This document shows positions 34,657 to 46,545 of a DNA stretch of 64,000 nucleotides, in pieces (position 1 is the first letter of the stretch; the number at the start of each line of letters is the position of its first letter). The position numbers were made by a program, and so were the translations under genes. The DNA is from Molossus alvarezi (lineage: Eukaryota; Chordata; Mammalia; Chiroptera; Molossidae), in NCBI GenBank assembly GCA_037176705.1, contig CM073898.1:35343488-35407487 (forward strand). Direction: 5' to 3'. The notes beneath the pieces were generated by a model that was not told the origin of the DNA, made no database searches, and saw only the letters and a list, made by a program, of their open reading frames with translations.

Positions 34657-34732
34657 CAGTAATATATATAGTAGCATATAGTAATACTATATACTAGTAT
34701 ATATAGTATCTGAAAAATATATATATACTATC
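34657..34732. repeat. AT-rich imperfect palindrome
   Basis: TATATATAGTA and TACTATATA units alternate in both orientations, giving potential hairpins or cruciforms. Confidence 0.75.
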
Positions 34733-34892
34733 TAAAATTATTTTTATTTTCTTTTTATCAAATATATTTCCCAAGCCATATAGAGATCTATAAAGAATTC
34801 TGATGTGATTTACCTTAAAATTTGAAAAAAAAAATTAAAACAGCAGGTAAATTAATTTTTTTCTTCTGAAGTAAAGAAAATAGACTCTCTAT

Positions 34893-34917
34893 ACACACAC
34901 ACACACACACACACACA
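34893..34917. repeat. (AC)n microsatellite
   Basis: About twelve uninterrupted units. Confidence 0.95.
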
Positions 34918-36354
34918 ATAAAGTTAAAGAGAAATTTTGTTGTAATGTTGATATAATGTCAAATATATGAATGAAAACAAAAAAATTCAATTGACCGTGT
35001 CCTCTCAAGTGTCTCCCCTATGATGGGGAGGACACCAAACTTTTCCATTTTTAAAATAATAACCTGTAGAATGTTAACAAGGATATTACATGGCCTTTCA
35101 GAGATGGAAGTCATTTTCACATATGTGATAATTAGCAGATGTCAAAATAGTTTGACATGTGAAAAGGATTTCCTTTCTTGAGTGTCTTTAGGTAAAACTA
35201 AGCTAACAATGACAACAAAAACTAGGCATGCAATAGACAAAAATGATAATCTGTTGGAATTCAAAGTTATGCTTTCAAATTCTCAAGTCGCTGGACACCA
35301 TGTTTTATAAAATGACACTCTCAGGTTTCTCAACTAGAACACTGAGACCAGCCTCAGGATGCAGGTTAGTATATCTTGCAGCACTACATTTTCTAATGTT
35401 ACAATTGTAACAGATTCCTTTTTAAAAGAAAATAACCCCATCATCGATCTTTATGTATATCTGTGCTTCTTCATCACCGCCTGTCACAAATCCAAGGGGT
35501 TTAGTCGTCAGTCTGCAGCCAAGACATGAAAAAACAGTGAAGTTGGTCTCTCACAGCAATTGGTTTTCATACTATCTGCGAAATTTAAGTGCATGAAGCT
35601 ACCACTACAAACATGAAAAGTCATGCAAAAACTGGGCTGCTCTCTATTTTTTTTTTTTTTTAATCAGAGCCTATTTTTCCAATGTCTATGAAGAATACAT
35701 TACTTGCTCCGAAGACTAGCCCAACTAGAAATGGAATGACCTTGAACTATTTAAAAAAAAAAAAATCAGAATTAAATCTTCCAAGGAACAAAATAATTTC
35801 GTCTGTCTTATTCTTCTATTATGTGTATCACGCCAGGCACTGGTCTGAACAGCCCATCCTGCCCTGGAGGACAGGAGCTAAAGGAATAGAAATACTGTAC
35901 TTTATGTGGGCATGAAAGAATAGTATACAGAAGCAGCCTGGAATCAAGGAGTTTGATTTTCCTTAGACACACGTGAATCAACAAGCACATCTGCAGATTT
36001 TGTTACAAACATTCCAGTAAATACTAATGAATATGTATTCCTATTGACAGTGATAAGAAAATCTTATTAAATACAAATTAGTTAACATCAATCTAGAGGT
36101 AATATTCTAGTATTGATGAATTTCAACCCCTCCCCTGGAGCCCATCAAGCCATAAAAGCTTGGGAGAAAACAAAGAAACAGAAGTTTTCCTTGGTTGAAC
36201 TATTTGATGGTAGTAAATATTGGTACTTGGCAGCCATGCCATGTTTATGACTAATCAAAGCAAATGGTTTGATGTGAAGTCGATGATATTTATATAAATT
36301 TGACTTATTAGATGTGGTCACATTTACATTATGGCTGGAAATCAGCATAGTAAT
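34918..36354. other. Unique AT-rich sequence, nothing recognised
   Basis: No repeat or coding signal recognised. T-rich (35647-35661) and A-rich (35752-35764) runs stand alone. Confidence 0.5.
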
Positions 36355-36560
36355 TATAACTGTGTTCTGACACGAGCTGTGTGATTCTGGACATGACACT
36401 TTATCTTTCTAAACGTTGAGCTGCCTTGTTTATAAATACGGCCTGATAATATCAATTTTTAGAGCTTCCATGAGGTTTAAATGAGGATGGCATACAAAGC
36501 ATAAAGCACAATTCCTGGCACAGGGTAAAAGACAATAAATGGCAGCTATCAGTTATTAAA
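36355..36560 (+). repeat. MIR remnant
   Basis: 'CACGAGCTGTGTGATTCTGGACATGACACTTTATC', 'GCTTCCATGAGGTTTAAATGAGG' and 'AGCACAATTCCTGGCACAGGGTAAAAGACAATAAATGG' lie in MIR order. Confidence 0.7.
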
Positions 36561-37323
36561 TAAATACAAGGCCATTTACCTTGCAGGTTTAGTACACAGT
36601 GCCAAGGTTACAGGCTTGAATTTCCACCTAAATTAAGTAATTTCCCTTTTCCATGTCCTAAAACTGCCTAATACAGTATCTCTACCTATGAACCCCGTGA
36701 GACCATGAATATGCCACCAGTAAATTACCCAAACTGAAGACAAGAACTTCATCTTTCTATCTACAAAGAACCGTATCATTTTCCCCAAGAAAATCTCCAT
36801 AAAACCTTAGTCCATTTAGTATAATATACAATCAACTCATCTTAAAATTGTTCTTGTTCACTTATACCATCCAATCTCTACAATCTCTTTCTATGTTAAA
36901 AAAAAGAAAAAAGTGAGAATTGACTTTCAACACAAAGTGATGACCACAGTATCAAAATTATGGTGCTCAATTTCCTTGGCTTATTGAGATTAAATAAGGG
37001 AGAAGAAAATCTATTAGGGGCGCCACACATTGGTTGGTGTAAGAGCACTAAAGGTAGGGAAATACTAATTTTTCGCATTTAGCAATGTTCTAGCTTGGTG
37101 TCAATCCAGAGGCAGAAAAGGGTAAAACAAAGCAAGTCACGGTGACATGCAATATTGTTTTCATTTTTAGGAGACAATTCCATCCCATTCCAACAAGCTG
37201 ACATAAAATGCCATTTTCAGTAGCTAATATTTCCAAGGGTCTAGTGAGACACAATGCAAAAGCATATAGCATATTTTAAGGTCTAGAAAACTAACACAAT
37301 CTCAGTAATACAGGAGTCATTTT
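36561..37323. other. Unique sequence, nothing recognised
   Basis: No repeat or coding signal recognised. Confidence 0.5.
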
Positions 37324-37332
37324 AAAAGATAG

Positions 37333-37572
37333 CCCTGGCCGGTTTGGCTCAGCGGTTAGAGCATCAGCCTGCGGTCCACAGAGACCCGGGTTCGGTTCCT
37401 GCTAAGGGCATGTACCTTGGTTGCAGTTTGTCCCCGGCCCTGGTTGGGTCGTGTGGGTGGCGGCCACTCGATGTGTCCCTTTCACATCGATGTTTCTCTC
37501 TCTTCCTCTCTCTCCTTCCCGCTCTATCTGAGTAAAAAATGGAAAAATGTCCTCAGGTGAGGATAAAAAAAA
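37333..37572 (+). mobile_element. Ves SINE, subfamily A, full length
   Basis: A near-complete copy with the tail hairpin TCCTCAGGTGAGGA at 37550-37563. The 9-bp duplication AAAAGATAG lies at 37324-37332 and 37573-37581. Very similar to the copies at 53364, 54102 and 60164. Confidence 0.96.
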
Positions 37573-37749
37573 AAAAGATAGAGCTCATATACATATTTTT
37601 ATTGACCTAAATAGCTGTATTAATGATACTTTGGAGGAGTGACCTCAATACTTTATAATGTTGCCTCATACATAGTAGCGCATTTATGCACAAGTTTTAA
37701 ATATATATATGCACATCATCTACATATATAGTTATATAACTAAACATAT

Positions 37750-37860
37750 ACTTACTCGTCAACTATTGAGGACCTACTAAGTGTGATATGCTTTGATAAT
37801 ACAGAAGAGAAGAGGCCACTTTGGATTGCTTTGAACACAGATCACATTTATCTTGAAAGT
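37750..37860 (-). repeat. Possible L2 3'-end remnant
   Basis: 'CAACTATTGAGGACCTACTAAGTGTGATATGCTTTGATAATACAG' resembles the reverse complement of the L2 terminus. Short and diverged. Confidence 0.4.
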
Positions 37861-38685
37861 ATTTATTCTGAAAACCCAACTCCCAGGAACACAGATAAGA
37901 ATCAGGAAGCAAATAAAGAAAACATAGTATCTAGAAGCTAAAGTAACCATTACTAAGTTCCTATGCAGACTTTTATTCGCCTTGCCCATGGACGTGCTCC
38001 TTAGAACCTCCTTTATGAAACAGTCGCTTTATCTTTGACACAATTTTCAATCCGGTGCTATTTGGCATTCCAGCCCACAGCAGATCAGAAGCAAACAGCT
38101 GGTCTGGCATGGAAATGGCTTCAATAAGCAGGCACACTGGTGATAACAACAAGCAATTGCTCTCTTAATAAGAGAGGAGGATTTAAAAAAACTGAATTAC
38201 AAAAGATAGATATAGGAACTTAGAAAGCATAGCAGCTTAGCATGAGGGCAAACAGCTTTACACACCTCAGCAACCACAAGGAATTACTGTATTATAGCAC
38301 AGCACAGTGATTAATGTTCATAATGATGACCTTGAGTTATCAGAAAGAGGTTAACTTGTTAGCAGGTCCCATTTAACAAGGTAGAAAGTGTGTATTACTT
38401 TGAAGATGGTAAAATGAAAAAGAGAAGTTTTGTTGCATAAAATAAAAAGTATTAGTTATCTGGAAAGCTCATTTTGGAAAACAATCTTTCTAATGGTTTC
38501 AGATAGTTATTATATGTACACATCTATCCATCTATGTATCTCAATTCCTGCAATTTTCTGTTCTGTTAGTTTATTTAGGTTACCCACTACTCCTACCATA
38601 GTAAATCTCACCAAACTATAAAAACCAAACTAAATTCATAATGAGGGCTGAACTTTATAATTTTACCTTTAGATCAATTCTTAAA
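37861..38685. other. Unique sequence, nothing recognised
   Basis: No repeat or coding signal recognised. Confidence 0.5.
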
Positions 38686-38700
38686 TGTGATGATAGACTT

Positions 38701-38956
38701 ATTTAATTATTTATTTATTTATCCTCACCTGAGGACATTTTTCCATTTTTTGTTCAGATAGAGTAGAGGGACAGAGAGGAAGAGAGAGAGAGAAACATCA
38801 ACGTGAAAGGAACACATCGAGTGGCTGCCACCCGCACAACCCAACCAGGGCCGGGGACAAACTGCAACCGAGGCATGCGCCCCTAGCGGGAACCAAACCC
38901 GGGTCTCTTTGTACCGCAGGCCAACACTCTAACCGCTGAGACAAACTGGCCAGGGC
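38701..38956 (-). mobile_element. Ves SINE, subfamily A, full length
   Basis: Minus-strand copy with an (AAAT)n tail, tail hairpin at 38722-38735 and a complete head. A 15-bp duplication with one mismatch, TGTGATGATAGACTT, lies at 38686-38700 and 38957-38971. Confidence 0.96.
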
Positions 38957-38971
38957 TGTGATGATAGATTT

Positions 38972-39587
38972 AAATAATTCCATAAAAATACATTCCCGAA
39001 AGCTTAGAGAGCTTGAAGCAGGTTTCTGTTCTATTTCCCAGATATCGCCTCAATCCTTCAATGCAGACACATATTAACAGACCCTCAGCAACTTCATGGA
39101 TTATTGAATGTATGTCAACATGCAAATTATGAGATGGAGGCTTTGTCCAGATCTCCAGTTTATCTGTATATTAAATTTATTAAGGAAAAACTGTGAAATC
39201 CCACTTTCTGTTTTAAGTATCCTCTACTTTATTTTAGATAAGAATAAATTGGCATGTTTAGTTTTCATAAAATTATATAATTCTTGGTTCACAAATTATA
39301 TTTCTCTTAGAGATATGTTGGGAAAATTTCCCCCATCCATGTTGACAAATGTGAACAGAAGATGATTCAGAGAACTTGACTTGGGATCGCATATGAGCTG
39401 GACCATTACATAGTAAAAGCACCAACAATGGGAAGATGCAACTGCTTTTCAAAATATGATTTCTAAGAACTAGTATACATTACTAATTTTTATAAACTGG
39501 CTTAATTTGTTTTGTTTTGTTTTTTTCTGTCTTAAAGTTGAATGAAAGCAGTTTTTTATGTTCCACAAATGAACACATCATTTAAGA
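38972..39587. other. Unique sequence, nothing recognised
   Basis: No repeat or coding signal recognised. Confidence 0.5.
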
Positions 39588-39598
39588 AGATGTAATAC

Positions 39599-39839
39599 GG
39601 CCCTGGCCAGTTTGGCTCAGCGGTTAGAGCATCAGCCTGCAGTCTGGAGAGAACTGGATTCGGTTCCCGCTAAGGGCACGTACCTCGGTTAGAGTTTGTG
39701 CCCGGCCCTTGTTGGGTCATGTGGGTGGCAACCACTCAATGTGTCCCTTTCACATTGGTGTTTCTCTCTCTCTCTCCCCCTCCCACTCTATCTGAACAAA
39801 ATGTCAAAAAATATCCTCGGGTGAGGATAAAAAAAAAAA
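39599..39839 (+). mobile_element. Ves SINE, subfamily A, first of an abutting pair
   Basis: Full-length copy. An 11-bp duplication with one mismatch, AGATGTAATAC, lies at 39588-39598 and 39840-39850. The second duplication touches the 5' end of the next SINE, so this copy inserted right at that SINE's 5' junction. Confidence 0.94.
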
Positions 39840-39850
39840 AGATGTAGTAC

Positions 39851-40066
39851 AGCCAGTGTGGCTCAGTGGTTGAGTGTCGAACCATGCACCAAGAGATTGC
39901 CCATTCGATTCCCAGTCAGGACACATGCCCAGGTTGTGGGCCTGATCCCCAGTGGGGGGCATGCAGGAGGTGGCCAATCAATGTTCTCTTTCATCAATGT
40001 TTCTGTTTCTGTCTCTTTCTCCCTCTCACTTCCCCTCTCTCTATAATCAATAAAGGAAAAAAAAAA
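39851..40066 (+). mobile_element. Ves SINE, subfamily B, second of an abutting pair
   Basis: The head starts at AGCCAGTGTGGCTCAG, missing the first few bases. The body has CCCAGTGGGGGGCATGCAGGAGG, and ATCAATAAAGG precedes the tail. No clear duplication of its own remains. Confidence 0.92.
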
Positions 40067-40269
40067 TTAATGTATTTTTATCATTTTTATTACTATTATT
40101 ATTGTTGTTGGTGTTGTTTTAATTCTCTTCCTTCCACCTTAAGTGGATTGTTCTCCTTTATATTCTTTTTCATTCTTTATATTCATTTGGACACTATGTC
40201 TTGTCACTTTTCTTTTTGGAATATTTTTCTTTTCCATCCCTTTACCTCCAAACTCCTCCAACTAGTACA

Positions 40270-40390
40270 GGGCCCATTAAGTTCAGACCTGAATTACCAT
40301 AGCAGCCTCTAGTCTCTTTTCTCTTCAAATCCATTTTACAATCCATATTCCTAATTTTGTATTATCCTAACTGAACAGCTTGTTCCATTT
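40270..40390 (+). repeat. Possible L2 remnant
   Basis: 'GACCTGAATTACCATAGCAGCCTCTAGTCTC' and 'CAAATCCATTTTACAATCC' follow the L2 block 'ctggattactgcagtagcctcctaactggtctc...tccattctccac'. Confidence 0.45.
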
Positions 40391-43300
40391 TCTTCTTTCT
40401 GACCTAAACGCAGCCATGGAAAGAATAAACTTACGTTCTTTGCCTCATTAAATCCCAATGTTTCTTTTGCATCTGAAAAATCACAGCAGATTTGTTTTAA
40501 CATCTCTGTATTTCCAGTGTTGCCATCAGGGGCTTCACACCTAGAAGCTTCTCTGCTGTGTTCTTTTCTCCTACACTCAAGCTTGTCCAAGCCAAAGATA
40601 CTAATCCTGCTTCTTAAGACCGTCTTAACAGTAGACAGGCTTTCTGTAAAGTTTAATTTCTGGGGCTTAGAGCTACTTACTCCTCTGCCTCCCAAATTCC
40701 TTCCTCCACTTCCTGATGCCTACAGTTCCACAACTAGAAATACATTCTTTCAGGCTTAAAGCTGAATCTTCATAACTTCCCCATCTCCTTGGAAAAATAA
40801 AAATGTCTAAAGATACTTTGAATTTAAATTAAATTTTAGAAACTGACTTGCAGAGTGTTTTATTTAGCCATCTTGATGCTTAAAAAGAAAAAAAAACCTG
40901 ACGTGGTTGCCCACATTTATAAATTTTAACTTTCAAATAAAAGTAAGTTTTCATTTTTCTTGCACAAATCAAAATATCTAGCTTTGTTGGGTCTTCTTTC
41001 CTGTGTAACAGAAATAAGGGGGGGTTCAGTCATGAGTTTCACGGGTTACATACTCTGCAATTCACAGACGGTGCCTTCCCGTCTCATTTTACCCCCAGGC
41101 AGCTTCCCTCTCCATACACCTGCCGGGCACTGGATCCTGAGACCCCTTCTTCATACTGCTGGTCACTTACACCTTAACAATATATGAGCTACTTTCTTCA
41201 GGGTTGGGTTTAATAGGATCAAAATGGAGCGTGAGTTGGCTGATATTTACGGAAAAGGAAAGAACACTGGGGTGGGGAGTGAGCACCTCGAAGAGACTGC
41301 CTTAGGATAATCGGAAAAGGTGACCCATTTCACTCTTCTGTGAGGTCTTGGCCCTATTTGCTGCTCTCTACTATAAGAACCGTGCCTGCAATTTTATATT
41401 TTTAAGAAAATAATCTGTTTCCAAATTATGTTAGAAAAGAGCTCAGATAGCTGCTGGTCTGCAGATAACAAAGAGCAGTAAGAAAGGAACTGGCGATCCC
41501 AAAATCCAGAGCCTAAATGATACCAGCCCAAGTTACAATAGTTTTGGATTTCATTATGAATTGAAACAATAGATTTGTATCCACATGGGCTTCCTGGGAG
41601 TGCTATAATGTTTCTCTGGCCAAGTCCACTGTTACCACCGTATATGTAACTGGATGAGGCTGCCACTGAAAATTGCACCAGATTCCTGTCACATTTCTTG
41701 GGCCTTTCTAAAAGGAGATCGTTTGCAGGAAAACAAGATTATTTTATACAGATGAAAGGGCATCTTGCCTCTATAAGACCATGCAAGCCTGACTCAGAAA
41801 AAAAACAAAATTAGCCCACTTGCTCCATGTCCTCTGACAATCTACAAAAATACTGCTGCTGTCTTATTTAATAAATGAAAGTAAAAATAAAATAAAATAA
41901 AAAACCTCATTCCATAAAATGCTACATAAAACCACATTAAAATACAGAAGTAAAAAATCGACATCCAACAAAATCCTGCTTTCAAGTCCAATTTCTTAGA
42001 AAGGCCTTGATTCTGCTATGTCCACCACATCCTCATTCCCTCCCCGGGGAGAGTATAACAGCATTAAAGGTCACTGGTAGGGACTGTTGCCAAGTCCATG
42101 AGACAAGGACTCTCTCCCTTCAGAGATGCATCTGAATGCGCAGTGATGGGCTGATTAGGTCAGGGCATCTTTTGTATTATGCATGTAAATGGAAATGAAT
42201 GTCCACAGAGTGCCAGCAGCTCTTTTGTTGAGTTTGGTAAAAAATGAAACCCTGTACTTAACCCTCAGTTCACTTCTCTGAAGTCTGTGTTGGGAGGAGG
42301 ATGCAAGACTCTTAATATTTCCATAATTAGGTAGTTGGTATGTGACTTATCAATTGTTTTAACTGAGAATTCAAAATGTCTAGCATTGAGTGGAAAAAGA
42401 AAACATCTTTCATTAGAACTGCTTTAGGTTTATTTTGTTCTGTAACAAGGTAACTGCTGCAAATCAGTGATGAGTGAGGCTATTTATGGTCAAATTGTAG
42501 GAGAAAATCAGTAGAGTGTTTAAAGATGAGATTAGTAACACCTCATTTACCTGGGTATATCCTGGGAAAGAGCAGTTCTGGGGAACTGAATTTTCTATGT
42601 AGCTAAGCTTATGCCCATTTAAGACCCACATTTTAGATGGTAATCTTTGTAAGATATATTATCCACTGGCTTCCTGCCTTCCTACATCGATATCTCTAAA
42701 CATAATATTATCTTCTTTTTTTTCCCCGTGATGACCATGGGGTCATGTTGATGAGCATTTATTATTGTACCATATGGTTATATAGTTAGCTCTCTGCCTA
42801 CTATATCATTTTTCTCTCTCCTCCCTCAATGTTAAGTGTCACCTGTCACGTCGGCTGCCACTTTGCCTCTTCTCAGCTTCTCCTTTTCTGTTTCTAATCT
42901 GTTGTGGGCTGGGAAACCAGATAACCAGGCTCATTAAGAATGACATGCAAGATAAAAGTCAGTAAGGTCAGAGTGCAGGTCTCCAATGTGGAGTGTTTGT
43001 GAAAACTATCATGGATATGCAGAAGATTTTCACTTCATTTTAGATTCAGACAACCCCTATGGTGAAGTTGGTATATGAATTGCTAGAATATTTCTTTATT
43101 TAGTGCCAAAGTATCTCTAGAGAGACACTTTTGACACGATACAGGCAAGATAAGCTGAGTGGACCCGCTAGAAGCAAAGACGTTGGGTGGAACACTCATC
43201 TGAACCTTCAGTAAATTGTGAGGACCAAGATATTCCATGGACCACCAGAAGATGTCCTATTCTTCTTCATATGGAGATGGAGGAAAATATCCAGAATGAT

Positions 43301-43793
43301 GAAAAACAAAGAATAATTGGTGAAATGTATAGTTTCCTGTTGACATCTTTCAGAATTGTATCTTTCGCCCTCCTAAGAGAGTGTTGGCCTGATGAGATGG
43401 AGGTCATCTAGGAAAGAACAAGCCAAGAACTAGCTGTGTGTTCACATGTATTAAGCTATCTACTTCACTTCCATCTCTTTCAAGATAATGCCCAAGGGAC
43501 CCCTACCCAAGGTCTCTGTCTTTGTGCCTAATGCAGTCCCTAAGAATAGCTTATGGGTTCCCCCAAATGCCCGTGGCCTCTGCTAAAACAGACTCACCCA
43601 TTCTCCTATTTGTATGTGAATAACTTCATCTTAATGGCTTAGCAAAAAGAATTCTTCCCAGGTCCTGCTATATATATTGCATTTATTCATGGCATATGCA
43701 CTCTATTTTGTCATTTCATCTTTGTCATTTTAAAGGGATGTCACCTCTACCCTTAGTTAGTGGCTGTCAGATCTTCACTTGTAATCAGTAAAG
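40391..43793. other. Unique sequence, nothing recognised
   Basis: The longest stretch here without a recognised repeat, apart from an (AAAAT)n patch at 41884-41904. A 74-codon plus frame at 43187-43411 has an ordinary amino-acid mix, but no family was recognised. Confidence 0.45.
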
Positions 43794-43806
43794 ATTTCTC
43801 AGATTC

Positions 43807-44008
43807 TGCCTGGCAGACTTGGTTCAGTTGGTTGGGTGTTGTCTCAATGCACCAAGAGGTTGCCTGTTCAATTCCTGTTCAGGGTACATGCCCAGATTGT
43901 GGGTTTGACCTCCAGTAGGGGGTGTGCAGGAGGCAGTCGATCAATGTTTCTATCTCTCCCTCTCCCTTCCTCTCTCTAAAAAAATCAATAAAAATATATA
44001 TTTTTTTA
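43807..44008 (+). mobile_element. Ves SINE, subfamily B
   Basis: The head is diverged (TGCCTGGCAGACTTGGTTCAG), the body is intact, and AATAAA precedes an AT-rich tail. The exact 13-bp duplication ATTTCTCAGATTC lies at 43794-43806 and 44009-44021. Confidence 0.94.
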
Positions 44009-44099
44009 ATTTCTCAGATTCAAAGGTAAAAGCAACAGAAAGGAGCATTCCTTTTCTTCTCAGAGACTTACTTTCTTTTCTGCATTACAATGGACTTTT

Positions 44100-44120
44100 T
44101 TTATTATTATTATTATTATT
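44100..44120. repeat. (TTA)n microsatellite
   Basis: Seven units after a short T run. Confidence 0.9.
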
Positions 44121-45579
44121 TAATGCCAACCCATGTGCTGAATAGCATGGCCCTCCATGTCCCAAACAGTCAAGAGTAACACTAGTATAAGATCCAGTAG
44201 AAGACTACTGACTATACAATTAGTCCCAAGGCTCAAAGGCCACAGGGAAACACATAGGCTTGTTCCTGGTAATCACAGGGTTTCCTCTCAGTGACATGTT
44301 CTATTCCAGGTCCTTTGCACCACATAAGCTATGCCTGCATCCTCCCCACACATTGCCATAGAGCCTTTCCAACCTGAGGCTTAAAAATAAATAGAAATAT
44401 CCCTTGACTACTATTAGTTGGATTTTCTGCAACTGTATCTAAGTTATTGGAACATGAGTCATGGTAATCAAGACATGGCATTGAAATCCCCATCAAAACC
44501 ATTTAAATCAACATTCAACTAGATTTAATATATACAGACTTACTACATCAGAAGAAAAGTAAAACAAAATACCTCAGTAGACAAACCAATAAACGTATAA
44601 TCTCTGTAGCCCTCATTTTATCCCTTCTTCCAGAAATGTTAAAAGCCTGACAAAAATAATAGCCTTGAAAACAAAACCAGTTTAACAGTTCCATTAGCCT
44701 CACAGACTTTAGTCGGTATAACTACACATAAGTATGGATAATCACGTGTATAGACCAAGGCATTTATTTTCTAAATGTTATGTCCATATAGACAAATGGG
44801 CTCCATTTATTAAATTCTCTATATAGCAAAGCCCAGCTCAAAACCACATCGTCTAGCAAGCTATCCAGTTTCCCCAGTCAGAAGCCCTTGGTTTATATCT
44901 TGTCTCTAAGCATCGAATGGTTGTTTGGTTTTGCACTGTGGTTGTGGTAATTTGCACCATATGATCTCTTACCTAGTAAGTAATACGATCTCCATATTCT
45001 CCAAAAGTACCTAGAAAAGAGTTCAATGTAGGGATGGAATTACATTCAGGATTGTCATCCACTGTGTTGTGTACAAAAACAGTTGTTTTGAAATGACAAA
45101 ACAAAGGCTAATGACTTTAGAAAGCCATTTGGAGATTCACATCAGTTTCTACTTTGAATAACAACTGCAAACAGAATGCTGTGACATTAACATTGCATTT
45201 TTACATCAAATTTTAGGTGAAACTCAACTTCCCAACTGATACAATTTGCTGCTAGGCTAGTCGATAATTGTACATAACCTGAAGTTCAAAACACAATAGA
45301 AAGTGTGGTGTTACAGAACAGAATATTCCAGCATTCATAAATATGCATGCAGTGGTCTATTCTATGAATGATTCAGCACACAGACCTATGAAATTCTGAT
45401 GGTGTTCTTTACGTATAGAGTAAAAACCACTTAGAGGCAACAAAATGGATGAATTGTCTCGTGCATCAGGCCATGAAGCCTCGGAGCCTTGCACATGAGA
45501 CTTGGGAGGAATAGGGAAACCTCTGCAAGTCTCCAGACTTCTCTTGCTCTTTACTCAGAGATGCCACACACAACTACGA
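44121..45579. other. Unique sequence, nothing recognised
   Basis: No repeat or coding signal recognised. Confidence 0.5.
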
Positions 45580-46545
45580 TCTGGGTGTGAAAGTGAGTGT
45601 CACAAGAGTGACTTATAATGTGCCACCCTCCAACCCCACCCCAAAAAAACTGAGTTTCCTTTACTCCCAACACTTCTAACACAAAGTGAGTGTGTGTGGA
45701 GTTTCCTCCATCAACCAATTCTGCAACTCTCTGGACTCCAACTGGGCACCCTGCAATTCTGACACTACCCACCAGGAGTTAGAGCTGACCCCACGCGCTA
45801 AGGCTCAGTCACACAAGACTTCTCCCTGCTTCAGATGCCAATTGCTAGTCCCAGGCTGTCACCTGGACTTCTGTTACCTAGACTTCTGTGCCCCATGACT
45901 CCCTTCTCAAGTTTGACAACTTGCTAGGACAGCTCACAGAACTCAGGAAAGAACTTGACTTACTATTACCCATTTATTATAAAGAATATAACCCAGAAAC
46001 AGCCATATGGAAGAGACAGGTATAAGGAAAGGGGCATGGAGCATCCACGCCTTCTCCCTCCAGTTTTGCACCCTTCCCACACCTTGATGTGTTCACTACC
46101 CTGGAAGCTCTCTGAGTTCCTTTGGTTAGGGTTTTCATGGAGGCTTTGTTAGGATGATTTGCTAGAAGAAATCATTCGCCATTGGTTACTGAACACAATC
46201 TCCAGCCCTTCTTCCCTCCACAGAGGGTCAGCAGGTGATGTTACCAGTTCCAATCCTATAATCACATAGTCGGTTCCTGTGGTACCAGATCCCATCCCCC
46301 TAGAGTCACATCATTAGCATAACTCAAGTAAGGTGGAAAGGGGCTTATCGTTAACAACAAAGTCACTCTTCTTACACCTATCACTTGGGAAATCCCAAGG
46401 ATTTCAGGAACTCTGCCAGGAACTAGGGAGGAAGACCACAGCATTCTGTACACACACACACACACATATGTATACATATATACATATGTATGTATATATG
46501 TATGTATATATGTATGCACTCCCTATCACAATATTACAGTCTCTA
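45580..46545 (-). repeat. Old LTR-like repeat with a microsatellite
   Basis: The block follows a known ancient mammalian repeat ('gacaacttgctaggacagctcacagaactcagga', 'cctctagagtcac...cattaacataac', 'gggaaatcccaaggatttcagg'). On the minus strand it has TATAATAAA near 45970-45980, compatible with a poly(A) signal in an LTR. I cannot name the family, and no gag, pol or env remnant is seen. A CA/TATG microsatellite occupies 46449-46516. Confidence 0.5.
46449..46516. repeat. Compound CA and TATG/TATA microsatellite
   Basis: (CA)n, then alternating TATGTATA units. Confidence 0.95.

Noticed and set aside
43187..43411. A 74-codon frame with an ordinary amino-acid mix
   Set aside because: No recognised family, no splice-site or promoter support, and its length is expected by chance in 64 kb.
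45580..46545. A possible endogenous retrovirus
   Set aside because: Only an LTR-like block is seen. No internal coding remnant, primer-binding site or partner LTR was recognised.
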